From NCBI GenBank assembly GCA_905234785.1, contig CAJOIP010000010.1, positions 1 through 51,758 of the forward strand: 51,758 nt of DNA, read 5' to 3'. How positions within the stretch are numbered: position 1 is the first letter of the stretch; every line of letters starts with the position of its first letter. Source of the DNA: an uncultured Eggerthellaceae bacterium. GTDB taxonomy: Bacteria > Actinomycetota > Coriobacteriia > Coriobacteriales > Eggerthellaceae. The notes under the pieces were generated by a model. That model made no database searches. It was not told the DNA's origin and saw only the letters and a program-made list of their open reading frames with translations. The position numbers and the translations under genes are program-made. Below are positions 7,548 through 15,004 of the stretch, piece by piece.

Positions 7548-9125
7548 CTACTCGCAGAAGAACAGCTCGTACCAGCGGATGAGCAGGTAGATCGTCCATA
7601 CGTGGCGCCAGAGCAGGGCCTGGTGGCGGGCGAACCACACCGGATGCTTCACGCGCGGTTTCTGGCCGAGGAACTCGTCGAGCAGCGCGCCGATCTCGTC
7701 GACGTTGAAGAACTCGGCCGCCGCCTCGCTCTCGAACGCACGGCGGATGTCGGCGTTCACGCTCGCATCGGCGAGCCACGAGCGCACGGGCACCGGGAAC
7801 CCGAGCTTCTTGCGATACGCTACTTCATGCGGCAACACGCGCGATGCCGCCGCGCGCAGCGCCTTCTTGTTGCCGTCCTTATCGGCTTTGAAATGCGACG
7901 GCATGCGGCGCGCGATGTCGAAGATGCGCAGGTCGCAATACGGCATGCGGATGTCGAGCCCCGTGCCACGCGAGATCTTGGTCGAGTTGAACAGGATGCT
8001 TCCCTCGAAATAGCTGCGCAAATCGACGTAGAGCATCCAGTTCAGCGGATCGTACTCGCGCCCCTTCGCGCCGCGCTCTTTCATGAACTCCTTCGCCGAA
8101 CGTTCGGCGTAGAAATGCTTCAGGTACCGGCGCTGCTCGGCGTCGTTCATGATGTACGTCGTGCCAAAGTACACCGGATCGGGGCTCATGCGCAGCCTGT
8201 TCACGTTGTTGTACACGCTATAGCCGGCGAAGAACTCGTCGGCGCCTTCGCCCGAGAAGCACAGGCTCGACTTCTCGGCGACCTTCTTGCATGCCGCGTA
8301 CAGCGCCAAACCGGCGACATCTGCGGAAGGCTGCTCGTAGGCGAGCAGGAACTCGTCGACGCTGGCGAAGAAATCGGCTTGCGACACCGAAACGCCTTCG
8401 AACTCGCGCCCGAGGTATTCCGCCGTCGCACGGGCGTCGGCTTCCTCGCTGGCCTTCTGGTCCTCGTAGGCGACGCAAAACCCGCACTTCGCGTTGCTCT
8501 TCGCCAGGATGTAGGACGAGTCGACGCCGCCCGAAAGGAAACTGTCGGGCACTTCGCCCTCATCGAGGATGTCGCGAAGGCTCGCTTCCATGGCTTTCTC
8601 GAGCTCGTCGGCCCATTCGTCGAGCGTTTTCGACTCGTCGGGTTCGAAGGAAAGCTCCCAATAGCGCCCGAGCGCAAGGCCGTCGCGGCCGAACTTCAAA
8701 AAGCCGCCCGGCTCGAGCTTGTACACGCCCTTGAACAGCGTCTCCTCGCCCGGCACGTAGGTGAAGCCCAGGTAGAACTGCACCAGCTCGCGGTTGAGCT
8801 CGCGCACGAAACCCGGTTGGTCGAACAGGTCTTTGATCTGCGTTCCGTACAGCAGCTTGCCGTCAGCCGCCTGGTAATAGAAGAACAGCTCGGCGCCGAG
8901 AGGATCGCGCGCACAGAACAGCTCGTCGGCATCGGCGTCGTACAACGCGAAGGCAAACTGCCCGTTGATGTGCGAGCCCATGTCCTCGCCCCACGCGTTC
9001 CAGGCGGCGAGGATCAGCTTCTCCTCGCGTTCGGCACGCGAGCAATTGGAAACGTCGACGCCCAGTTCGCCGGCAAGCTCGGCATGGTTGCGAATCAGTC
9101 CGGCATAGGCTTTCAGCTCTACCAT
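7548..9125 (-). CDS. Asparagine synthetase-like protein lacking the glutaminase nucleophile
   Basis: 525 residues. The C-terminal synthetase domain is intact: the ATP-pyrophosphatase loop FLSGGVDSSY is at about 196-205, CFSGEGADEFFAGY and IRMPYCDLRIFDIA follow. The N terminus starts where the middle of the glutaminase domain should be. YAGLIRNHAELAGELG aligns with the YNGEIYN region, and the first 70-80 residues with the MCGI catalytic Cys are missing. An in-frame TGA lies two codons upstream of the ATG, so no longer start exists. It may use free ammonia or another amine, or receive a glutaminase partner in trans. The family call is firm; asparagine as product is an inference. Confidence 0.85.
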   Translation of the reverse strand: MVELKAYAGLIRNHAELAGELGVDVSNCSRAEREEKLILAAWNAWGEDMGSHINGQFAFALYDADADELFCARDPLGAELFFYYQAADGKLLYGTQIKDLFDQPGFVRELNRELVQFYLGFTYVPGEETLFKGVYKLEPGGFLKFGRDGLALGRYWELSFEPDESKTLDEWADELEKAMEASLRDILDEGEVPDSFLSGGVDSSYILAKSNAKCGFCVAYEDQKASEEADARATAEYLGREFEGVSVSQADFFASVDEFLLAYEQPSADVAGLALYAACKKVAEKSSLCFSGEGADEFFAGYSVYNNVNRLRMSPDPVYFGTTYIMNDAEQRRYLKHFYAERSAKEFMKERGAKGREYDPLNWMLYVDLRSYFEGSILFNSTKISRGTGLDIRMPYCDLRIFDIARRMPSHFKADKDGNKKALRAAASRVLPHEVAYRKKLGFPVPVRSWLADASVNADIRRAFESEAAAEFFNVDEIGALLDEFLGQKPRVKHPVWFARHQALLWRHVWTIYLLIRWYELFFCE

Positions 9126-9154
9126 GAATCAGTTCCTTAATCGTCCAGAGCGGG

Positions 9155-9187
9155 GCGAATCAATTTCCTCCGAGGTGATTGATTCGC
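9155..9187. repeat. 10-bp inverted repeat upstream of the asparagine synthetase-like gene
   Basis: GCGAATCAAT at 9155-9164 pairs perfectly with 9178-9187 across 13 bp. It lies 30 bp upstream of the minus-strand start codon. It could be an operator or a leader hairpin. Confidence 0.45.
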
Positions 9188-9204
9188 TCAATTCACGTAC
9201 CGCC

Positions 9205-9477
9205 CTATCCTAACGGGGTTTTCGCCCGTGCACGAGAAAATACACGAACGCCGCGCATGCAGCCAACGCCGCCAAGCGATGCGCCGTAGCCCACGCTCGT
9301 CGGCACGGCGATGACGTATGCCGTGATGGTCGTCCCCGCAACCGACTGCGGCAAACCGTACGTGTCGACCGCGAATTCGGCGATCTTCACCATGATGAGG
9401 TAGAACGACAAGGCGGAGCAGAAGTTCACGCCCATCAGAACGATGAACGTCCGCGTCCACAGCTTGTCCTGCGTCAT
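9205..9477 (-). pseudogene. Internally deleted MFS transporter remnant
   Basis: The first 60 or so residues read like the start of a major facilitator protein: MTQDKLWTRTFIVLMGVNF, then FYLIMVKIAEFAVDTYG, then a second membrane segment. Coding sense then breaks. In another frame of the same strand the sequence reads LAALAACAAFVYFLVHGRKP and ends in a stop, which looks like the last membrane helix and tail of an MFS protein. The simplest reading is a large internal deletion, joining about 60 N-terminal residues to about 25 C-terminal ones out of frame. It is not expected to be functional. Confidence 0.7.
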
Positions 9478-9496
9478 GAACCCCCCTAGCGAAAAC

Positions 9497-10774
9497 CTAC
9501 TTCGCTAGTTTAGCAGTCTCGTCGAGCCAACGGCGCGCTTTGGCGCGTTGGGCCATCTCCTCGACCAAGTACAGGCGCCCCGACATGATGTAGCTGTGCC
9601 TCATCTCCCTGCTGTGGCCAGGCGCCATCTGCTCGAAGATCATGTCGACATCGCTCTCGCTGAGCGTGAAACCCTTCATGGCGTACAGCGCGTCGAGCGC
9701 AACGGACAGCTTCAGGTCGCGGATCGCCGTTTCACGCAGCATGGCCTGGTATTCCTCCGGCGTCGTGCCGTTCGCGGCACAGAACTCCTCAAGGCCGAGG
9801 CCCTGGGCGTGCATGCGCTGCGCTTCCCCGCGCTCTATGCCCTCGGTGATGAAGTCGACGAGCTCATCGGGAACCTCGACGCTCAGACGCTCGAACAGCG
9901 CCGCATCGATGGCGTCCTCCTTGTTCGGCAACCCGCCCGCACGCTGCACGAGGTTCTGGGCCATGGCCGCACGCAAATCGTCAATGCCCTTCAGGTTGGG
10001 AAACTTGCCCTGGATCCATTTCGGCGTCGGCTCGGGCACGTCGACGTAATACAGGGCCTTCACGCGCACCGTGGCGTCAAAGCGCTCTTCGGGACAGATG
10101 CCCTCGATTGCGGGCACCGTGAACGAAACGTCCTTTTCCTCGCCGGGGCGCATGCCCACAACCTGGTCGACGAAGTCCTTGGGCATGGTCGCGTAGTCGA
10201 CCTTCATGGAAGAGGCGGTTCGGCTGAACGTGCTGACCGGCACGCCGCCGGCCCTCGCCTCGACATCGACTTTCACGGTGTCGCCGTATTCGACTTCGCG
10301 GTTGTCGTCCGTGACGCGCTGGGCCATGTACGTGCGCATGAGCGATGAAATCGCCTTTTCAACCGCCTCGTCGGAGGGGACGCGCGCCTCGGGGCCGATT
10401 TCGAGCGGCTCGGCGGAAGCGAGCGTGCCCTTCGGCATTTCGTACGTTGCCACCTGGAAGACGAGCGGGCCTTCCGGATAGCCGTTCTCGATGAGGAAGA
10501 ACTGGGGGAATCCCACAAGCGGGTTCTCGGACGCGCCGAGCGTCTCGGTGCCGATGCGGTCCATCAGGCACTCGGCCGTGAGCTCCTTGAGGCGCTCTTC
10601 GCCATAACGGGCCACGAGATCGTCATGGGTGCTGTCAGCTGCGATGCCGCCTGCGCGCGCGAGCTCGGCCTCGCATTCGTCGAGCAGGCTCGCAACATCG
10701 GTCGCGGGAGCCGAGATCTGCAGTTCAAGGCGGCCCTTGTCGCTGATGCGGGCATCGGTAACGCTTATCGTCAT
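9497..10774 (-). CDS. Divergent trigger factor-like protein
   Basis: 425 residues. The middle (about 160-255) resembles the FKBP-type peptidyl-prolyl isomerase domain of trigger factor: VEYGDTVKVDVEARAGG, then a VVGMRPGEEKDVSFTVP segment. The C-terminal part is a long helical stretch with NLKGIDDLRAAMAQNL. The N-terminal part lacks the ribosome-binding signature GFRKGKAP that is present in the canonical tig at 33987-35363. It may therefore be a ribosome-independent chaperone, or act on a narrow client set. Flanked by an MFS remnant and the folate cyclo-ligase gene. Family membership is by domain order and general similarity; function is open. Confidence 0.65.
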   Translation of the reverse strand: MTISVTDARISDKGRLELQISAPATDVASLLDECEAELARAGGIAADSTHDDLVARYGEERLKELTAECLMDRIGTETLGASENPLVGFPQFFLIENGYPEGPLVFQVATYEMPKGTLASAEPLEIGPEARVPSDEAVEKAISSLMRTYMAQRVTDDNREVEYGDTVKVDVEARAGGVPVSTFSRTASSMKVDYATMPKDFVDQVVGMRPGEEKDVSFTVPAIEGICPEERFDATVRVKALYYVDVPEPTPKWIQGKFPNLKGIDDLRAAMAQNLVQRAGGLPNKEDAIDAALFERLSVEVPDELVDFITEGIERGEAQRMHAQGLGLEEFCAANGTTPEEYQAMLRETAIRDLKLSVALDALYAMKGFTLSESDVDMIFEQMAPGHSREMRHSYIMSGRLYLVEEMAQRAKARRWLDETAKLAK

Positions 10775-10874
10775 GGCGGTTCCCCTTCCCCTCGGAGCTC
10801 GTTTGCATCCATGCTAAGGCATGCGAGCGAGCGCGAGCGGTTCCAACCTCATGACAGGGGGCAGATGATACTTG

Positions 10875-11447
10875 TCACTCGCTTATCACAAGACCGACGG
10901 GAAGGTCGTATTCGCCGATGACGCCTTCGGCTTTCAAGCTGGGAACGCGCTGCGCGCTGCGGCAAAGCCCGATGGAAGGACCGGGGAAATCGGCCAAGAA
11001 CGTGTCGTAGAAGCCGCCGCCGTAGCCGAGCCGGTAGCCTTCGTCGTCGAAGGCCATGCCGGGGACGATGGCCACCATGCGCTCACCCGTCGTCAGCAGC
11101 TGCTCGGCCGCGTCATCGATACGCGGCTCCTCGACGCCGAACGAGCTTGGCTCGAGCGAATCCAAGGACGTCACTTTGAACCAGCGCATCTGACGGGGAC
11201 CCGTGCAGCGCGGCAACGCGACGGCCTTGCCCGCTTCCCATGCGCGCTCGATTATGCCGCGCGTCTCAACCTCGGTACCCATGGAAAGGTACGTCAGGAC
11301 CACATCGGCAGATTGGAACGCGGTGCTCTCGCACACGCGTGTGGCGATACGGGCGTCGATATCGGCCCGTTCTTCTGCGGGAATGCCCTTCCGCACGCCG
11401 CGCATGCGGGCGCGCAAAGCATCTTTTGCCATCGCTATATCTTCCAT
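10875..11447 (-). CDS. 5-formyltetrahydrofolate cyclo-ligase
   Basis: 190 residues. It converts 5-formyl-THF to 5,10-methenyl-THF with ATP, recycling the stored folate. Motifs: the N-terminal LRARMRGVRKGIP, the mid LALPR-type segment VALPRCTGPRQMRW, and the C-terminal GYRLGYGGGFYDTFLAD phosphate/substrate loop. The start at 11447 has GGAGGAG five bases upstream; nine codons further upstream are open but have no such site. The ROK kinase gene ends 65 bp upstream with a hairpin between. Confidence 0.93.
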   Translation of the reverse strand: MEDIAMAKDALRARMRGVRKGIPAEERADIDARIATRVCESTAFQSADVVLTYLSMGTEVETRGIIERAWEAGKAVALPRCTGPRQMRWFKVTSLDSLEPSSFGVEEPRIDDAAEQLLTTGERMVAIVPGMAFDDEGYRLGYGGGFYDTFLADFPGPSIGLCRSAQRVPSLKAEGVIGEYDLPVGLVISE

Positions 11448-11474
11448 GTCACTCCTCCAAGCCATGTGGGGCAT

Positions 11475-11505
11475 TGGGACATTGGGACCTGCCCCCGTTG
11501 TCCCA
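11475..11505. other. Intergenic hairpin with GGGAC repeat
   Basis: TGGGACA at 11475-11481 pairs with TGTCCCA at 11499-11505. The left arm belongs to a tandem ATTGGGAC pair (11473-11488). It lies between the ROK kinase stop and the cyclo-ligase ribosome binding site. No T-run follows on the minus strand. Confidence 0.45.
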
Positions 11506-11512
11506 GTGAAGG

Positions 11513-12514
11513 TTACAGCCCGAAGTCGGGGTCGAGCCAGTCACGCTGCGACTTGTCGCGCGGAGCGGCGAGCATGGCATAACGAGCAGCACCGTACACG
11601 CCGGCATCGCCGAGCAGCGTGGCGCAACGAATCTCCGTAGCCGCACATGCCTCAAAGCAATACGAACGGTACGCATCACGCAGGGCGTCGAGGTACAAAT
11701 CGGCTCCGGCGGCAATACCGCCGCCGAGTAGCACGATATCGGGATCGACCACGCACGCGACCTGCGCCAATGCGAAGCCGAGCTTGTCCGCCATCACGTC
11801 GAGGGCCCGCTTGCCGCGCGGGTCGCCGGCGCGCGCCGCGTCGAAGACCGCAAGCGCATCGGTGTCGTTCACCGGCTCGTGGTTGCTGAACTGCGCAGAG
11901 TCGAAATCTCCGGACTGCCCTGCCTCGATGAAGCTCTGCACGATGCCGCGTGCCGAGGCGTAACGCTCGACGCATCCCGCGCGCCCGCATTTGCACGGGC
12001 GCCCGCCGGGGACGACCGTCATGTGGCCAACCTCGCCAGCCGCGCCGTTTCCACCGGAAATGACCTGTCCTTCGACGATGAGGCCCGAGCCCAAGCCGGA
12101 TCCCAGCGTGACGAGCAACACCGAGCGCGCGTTTTCGCCAGCCCCCATCCACAGCTCGCCCAAAGCCGCCGCATTGGCGTCGTTCAATACGGAAACGGAG
12201 GGTTTTGAAAGCGACTGCTCGAGGCTCTTCAGCACCAGCGGCCAGTCGGCCTTCACATTGGGCGTGAGGAACGTGCCGCGGTTCACGATGCCGGGGATGG
12301 CGAGCCCCACGCCGCCGAGTTCCGACGAGTAGATGCCCATGCCGTGCACGAATTCGCCGACCGCCGCCGCGAACGCACGGCAATCGACCTTGTCGAGCAG
12401 GTTGGAAGTCGGAAGGCTATCACGGCCGGACAGGTTGCCGAACGCGTCGACCAAGCCCATCTTCACCGCATTGCCGCCGTAATCGATACCCAGGTACAGC
12501 TTGCCTTCGTCCAT
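11513..12514 (-). CDS. ROK-family sugar kinase (glucokinase type)
   Basis: 333 residues. N-terminal phosphate-1 motif LGIDYGGNAVKMGLV, mid-protein SVLNDANAAALGE with the catalytic Asp, and the ROK zinc site in CKCGRAGCVERYAS (CxCGxxGCxE). LGGGIAAGADLY closes the fold. It phosphorylates a hexose, probably glucose or an amino sugar. The start at 12514 has GGGAAGGGG six bases upstream; 12 extra upstream codons are possible but not needed. No helix-turn-helix domain is present, so it is a kinase rather than a ROK repressor. Downstream of a RhaD-like aldolase gene on the same strand, 102 bp apart. Confidence 0.9.
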   Translation of the reverse strand: MDEGKLYLGIDYGGNAVKMGLVDAFGNLSGRDSLPTSNLLDKVDCRAFAAAVGEFVHGMGIYSSELGGVGLAIPGIVNRGTFLTPNVKADWPLVLKSLEQSLSKPSVSVLNDANAAALGELWMGAGENARSVLLVTLGSGLGSGLIVEGQVISGGNGAAGEVGHMTVVPGGRPCKCGRAGCVERYASARGIVQSFIEAGQSGDFDSAQFSNHEPVNDTDALAVFDAARAGDPRGKRALDVMADKLGFALAQVACVVDPDIVLLGGGIAAGADLYLDALRDAYRSYCFEACAATEIRCATLLGDAGVYGAARYAMLAAPRDKSQRDWLDPDFGL

Positions 12515-12616
12515 GAAAAGCCCCTTCCCATGCGCTTTCGCTAAGACCATAGTACCCGCCTTGTTCCGATGCGGCCTGAACCTATCGGCGAGTTGCCAAA
12601 ACCTTTCGGACGCTCG

Positions 12617-13531
12617 TTACGACAAGAACGCCTCGTTCAGGGGCAGGTCGTAGGCGCGCGCAGTCGCGCGCAAGTCGCCATCGGAAATGGCGAACGGCAG
12701 GTTTGCGCCGCCGCCCTGGGCAGCCCGCGCCCTCAGGTACACGTCGGCGGCCTTGTCGATGGCGTTCACGAGCCCGAACGCCTCGTCAAAGCCGGCTCCG
12801 GAAGCGAACACGCCATGCAGCTGCCACACGCATGCGTCGAATTCGCGCATGACCTCGGCCGTCGCGCTCGCCAAATCGGACGAACCGGGAACCTTCCACG
12901 GCAACATGCCCACGCCACCGGGAAACGCTATGACGCTTTCGGTCACGCACGACCAGAGCAGGCGGGACAGCGTGCGCGCATCGGCGGGCAGAAGCGCCGT
13001 GAGGGCGATGAGCGCATTCGGATGCGCATGGTACAGCACACGCGCCGCGCCCCCCGTCACCTGCTTGCGCACGCCATGGGTCGCCACGTGCGCCCCGATC
13101 TCGCTCGTCGGGCGCGCCCCGTCCTTCAGCCCCCAGACGATGCGCCACGCGTCACCTGACGGGCTTATTTCCACGATGCCGGAATTTGCAACCGGGTCGT
13201 CCTTCACGTTGCGCAGGAACTTTCCCGAGCCGGTGACGAGCAGATGCTCGCCAGCCATATCAGGAACGGTCACGCCCAGGGCCACCCACGAGCTCGGCGC
13301 ATCGTAGAAGAACGACCGGGCGGAATTCAAATCGGCGGGCGTCAGGCGGTAGCTCGCATTCCCGCCGTTTCGCTCGTGGTATCCCAGCTCCCAGCCGTCC
13401 TGGCACATGCGGCAAAACCCCCGCACGAACCCGAGCTGCTCGCCGGCCACCGTCGACACGGCACCGCGGGCTGCGGACATCCCGCGGTCGAGCGTTCCCT
13501 GGACATCGTCGAGAAAACCCAATGCGATCAC
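12617..13531 (-). CDS. Rhamnulose-1-phosphate aldolase (RhaD)-like class II aldolase
   Basis: 304 residues, about 30 longer than the E. coli enzyme. The match is strong across the length: GYHERNGGNASYRL, LLVTGSGKFLRNVKDDP, the catalytic-site segment PTSEIGAH, the zinc His pair in LYHAHPNALIALT, FPGGVGMLPWKVPGS and LHGVFASGAGFDEAFGL. RhaD cleaves rhamnulose-1-phosphate to DHAP and lactaldehyde. Neither rhamnose isomerase nor rhamnulokinase is in this window, so it may serve another sugar phosphate, possibly one made by the adjacent ROK kinase. That link is inference. Confidence 0.85.
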   Translation of the reverse strand: MIALGFLDDVQGTLDRGMSAARGAVSTVAGEQLGFVRGFCRMCQDGWELGYHERNGGNASYRLTPADLNSARSFFYDAPSSWVALGVTVPDMAGEHLLVTGSGKFLRNVKDDPVANSGIVEISPSGDAWRIVWGLKDGARPTSEIGAHVATHGVRKQVTGGAARVLYHAHPNALIALTALLPADARTLSRLLWSCVTESVIAFPGGVGMLPWKVPGSSDLASATAEVMREFDACVWQLHGVFASGAGFDEAFGLVNAIDKAADVYLRARAAQGGGANLPFAISDGDLRATARAYDLPLNEAFLS

Positions 13532-13568
13532 CGTTCCTCACTGTTAAGAACACCATTCACGCCACTTC

Positions 13569-13600
13569 GCGGAGATCCCTCGCTTGCGCTCGGGATGACA
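13569..13600. repeat. Short copy of dispersed GGATGACA palindromic repeat
   Basis: A 32-bp piece with GGAGATCCCTCGCT and GCTCGGGATGACA. The same sequence forms part of longer copies at 25929-26013 and 33037-33124 and lies inside valS at 29357-29387. Here it sits in the 80-bp gap between lgt and the RhaD-like gene. Confidence 0.8.
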
Positions 13601-13611
13601 TGCAACCGCGC

Positions 13612-14445
13612 CTAGTCTTCGCCCTTTTGCGATGGCAGCCCTTGTTGCGGCAGCTTTTTCTTGCATGCGTACACGAGCACGATAGCGCCGATTATGATGA
13701 GCGGCACCGACAGCACCTGGCCCATGGTCAGCCAATCGCCGTACAGGTAGCCGATCTGCGCATCGGGCTGGCGAACGAATTCGATCAGGAAACGGAAGCA
13801 GCCGTACAGCGCGAGGAACACGCCGAGGAACGTGCCGCGCGGGCGTGGCGGCAGCTTGCGCGACAACGCGAACAAGATGATGAACAGCAGCACGCCTTCG
13901 AGCAGCGCCTCGTACAGCTGCGAGGGGTGACGCGGCAGCATGCCGGCCGAGCCGCCGAACACCACGCCCCATGGCAAGTCGGTGAAATCGCCCCACAGCT
14001 CGCCGTTGATGAAGTTGGCGCAACGCCCTAAGAACAAGCCTATCGGAGCCACGATGCAACCCATGTCGGCAAGCGTGAGGTAGGGTATGCGCGTGAGCTT
14101 CGCCGCCACGATGCCCGACAGCAGCGCGCCGATGAGCCCGCCGTGGAAGCTCATGCCGCCCTGGTTGAACGCCAGGATTTCCAGCGGGTGCGCATAGTAG
14201 TAGCCGTTGCCGTAGAACAGGCAGTAGCCCAACCGCGCGCCGAGGATGATGCCGACGATAACGCAGCAGATGATGGTGAGCAGCGCATCGCTGTTAAACC
14301 GCAGCTTCCAGCGCTTGGCAAGCCGCCACATGAGCAAGCCCGCGAACAGAAAGCCCAGCACGTACGCTATGCCATACCAGCGCACAGCGAACGGGCCGAT
14401 GGCAAACGCCACCGGATCGAGGTTCTGATAGATGTCGTTGAGCAT
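13612..14445 (-). CDS. lgt: Prolipoprotein diacylglyceryl transferase
   Basis: 277 residues, polytopic membrane protein. It attaches diacylglycerol to the lipobox Cys of prelipoproteins. Signature segments: FAVRWYGIAYVLGF near the N terminus, MSFHGGLIGALLSG, and the Lgt signature GRCANFINGELWG with its essential Arg. RHPSQLYEALLEG follows. The start at 14445 places the conserved MLNDIYQNLDPVAF at the N terminus; a longer reading is only the shadow of the preceding gene. It starts 1 nt after the stop of the zinc-ribbon gene, so three genes (Nfu, zinc ribbon, lgt) look like one operon. Confidence 0.96.
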   Translation of the reverse strand: MLNDIYQNLDPVAFAIGPFAVRWYGIAYVLGFLFAGLLMWRLAKRWKLRFNSDALLTIICCVIVGIILGARLGYCLFYGNGYYYAHPLEILAFNQGGMSFHGGLIGALLSGIVAAKLTRIPYLTLADMGCIVAPIGLFLGRCANFINGELWGDFTDLPWGVVFGGSAGMLPRHPSQLYEALLEGVLLFIILFALSRKLPPRPRGTFLGVFLALYGCFRFLIEFVRQPDAQIGYLYGDWLTMGQVLSVPLIIIGAIVLVYACKKKLPQQGLPSQKGED

Positions 14446-14446
14446 G

Positions 14447-14665
14447 CTAGCGCTCTCGTCCCATGCCGGCGCCGACCTCGATGGCCGCGAACTGCACGTC
14501 TTCGCGCATGTCGATTGGGATGGCGCGAAGACTCGACACGCGCGTGTCGCACGTGCAGCGCACCGTGAAAAGCGCATGGTCCGACGTTACGACGATCATC
14601 GACTCGTAATCGTGCACGTCGAGAGCCTCTGACCCGCAATTAGGGCACTTCATGGGAGCGCTCAT
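14447..14665 (-). CDS. Small zinc-ribbon protein
   Basis: 72 residues, starting MSAPMKCPNCGSEALDVHDYES. One CPNCG knuckle near residue 6 and a second Cys pair RCTCD near 40 could hold one zinc ion. The rest reads as a beta-rich domain. No known function. GAGGAG lies about 11 bases upstream of the ATG, overlapping the end of the Nfu gene, and the stop abuts lgt. The tight spacing supports it as a real gene. Confidence 0.65.
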   Translation of the reverse strand: MSAPMKCPNCGSEALDVHDYESMIVVTSDHALFTVRCTCDTRVSSLRAIPIDMREDVQFAAIEVGAGMGRER

Positions 14666-14673
14666 GGCGCAGG

Positions 14674-14919
14674 TTACTCCTCGGCCGCTTCCTCGGCGGG
14701 AACGACGCGCGTCACGCCCGGCACGCGCTCCTTCAGGATGCGCTCGATGCCGTTGGCGAGCGTGAGCTCGGAAAGGGGGCAGCCCTTGCATGCGCCGGTC
14801 AGCTCGACCGAAACCGTGCCGTCTTCGGCCACATCGACCAGCGTGACGTCGCCGCCGTCGGCCATGAGGCTCGGGCGAATGAGGTCGAGAACCGCCGCTA
14901 CATCCATCTTGTCAACCAT
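14674..14919 (-). CDS. NifU C-terminal domain (Nfu) Fe-S carrier protein
   Basis: 81 residues made of one Nfu domain: VLDLIRPSLMADGGDVTLVDV, then TGACKGCPLSELTLANGIE with the CxxC that binds a 4Fe-4S cluster between two subunits, then LKERVPGVTRVV. It delivers clusters to Fe-S enzymes, of which this window has many. GAGGAG precedes the ATG. First gene of the Nfu, zinc-ribbon, lgt run. Confidence 0.93.
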   Translation of the reverse strand: MVDKMDVAAVLDLIRPSLMADGGDVTLVDVAEDGTVSVELTGACKGCPLSELTLANGIERILKERVPGVTRVVPAEEAAEE

Positions 14920-15004
14920 TGATACTCCTCACGTCGTGTTTTCTTTCACGACGATTCTAGCAGAAAGTGCGCTGCGCAACCTTACCAACGGGCAGCGTCG
15001 ACGA

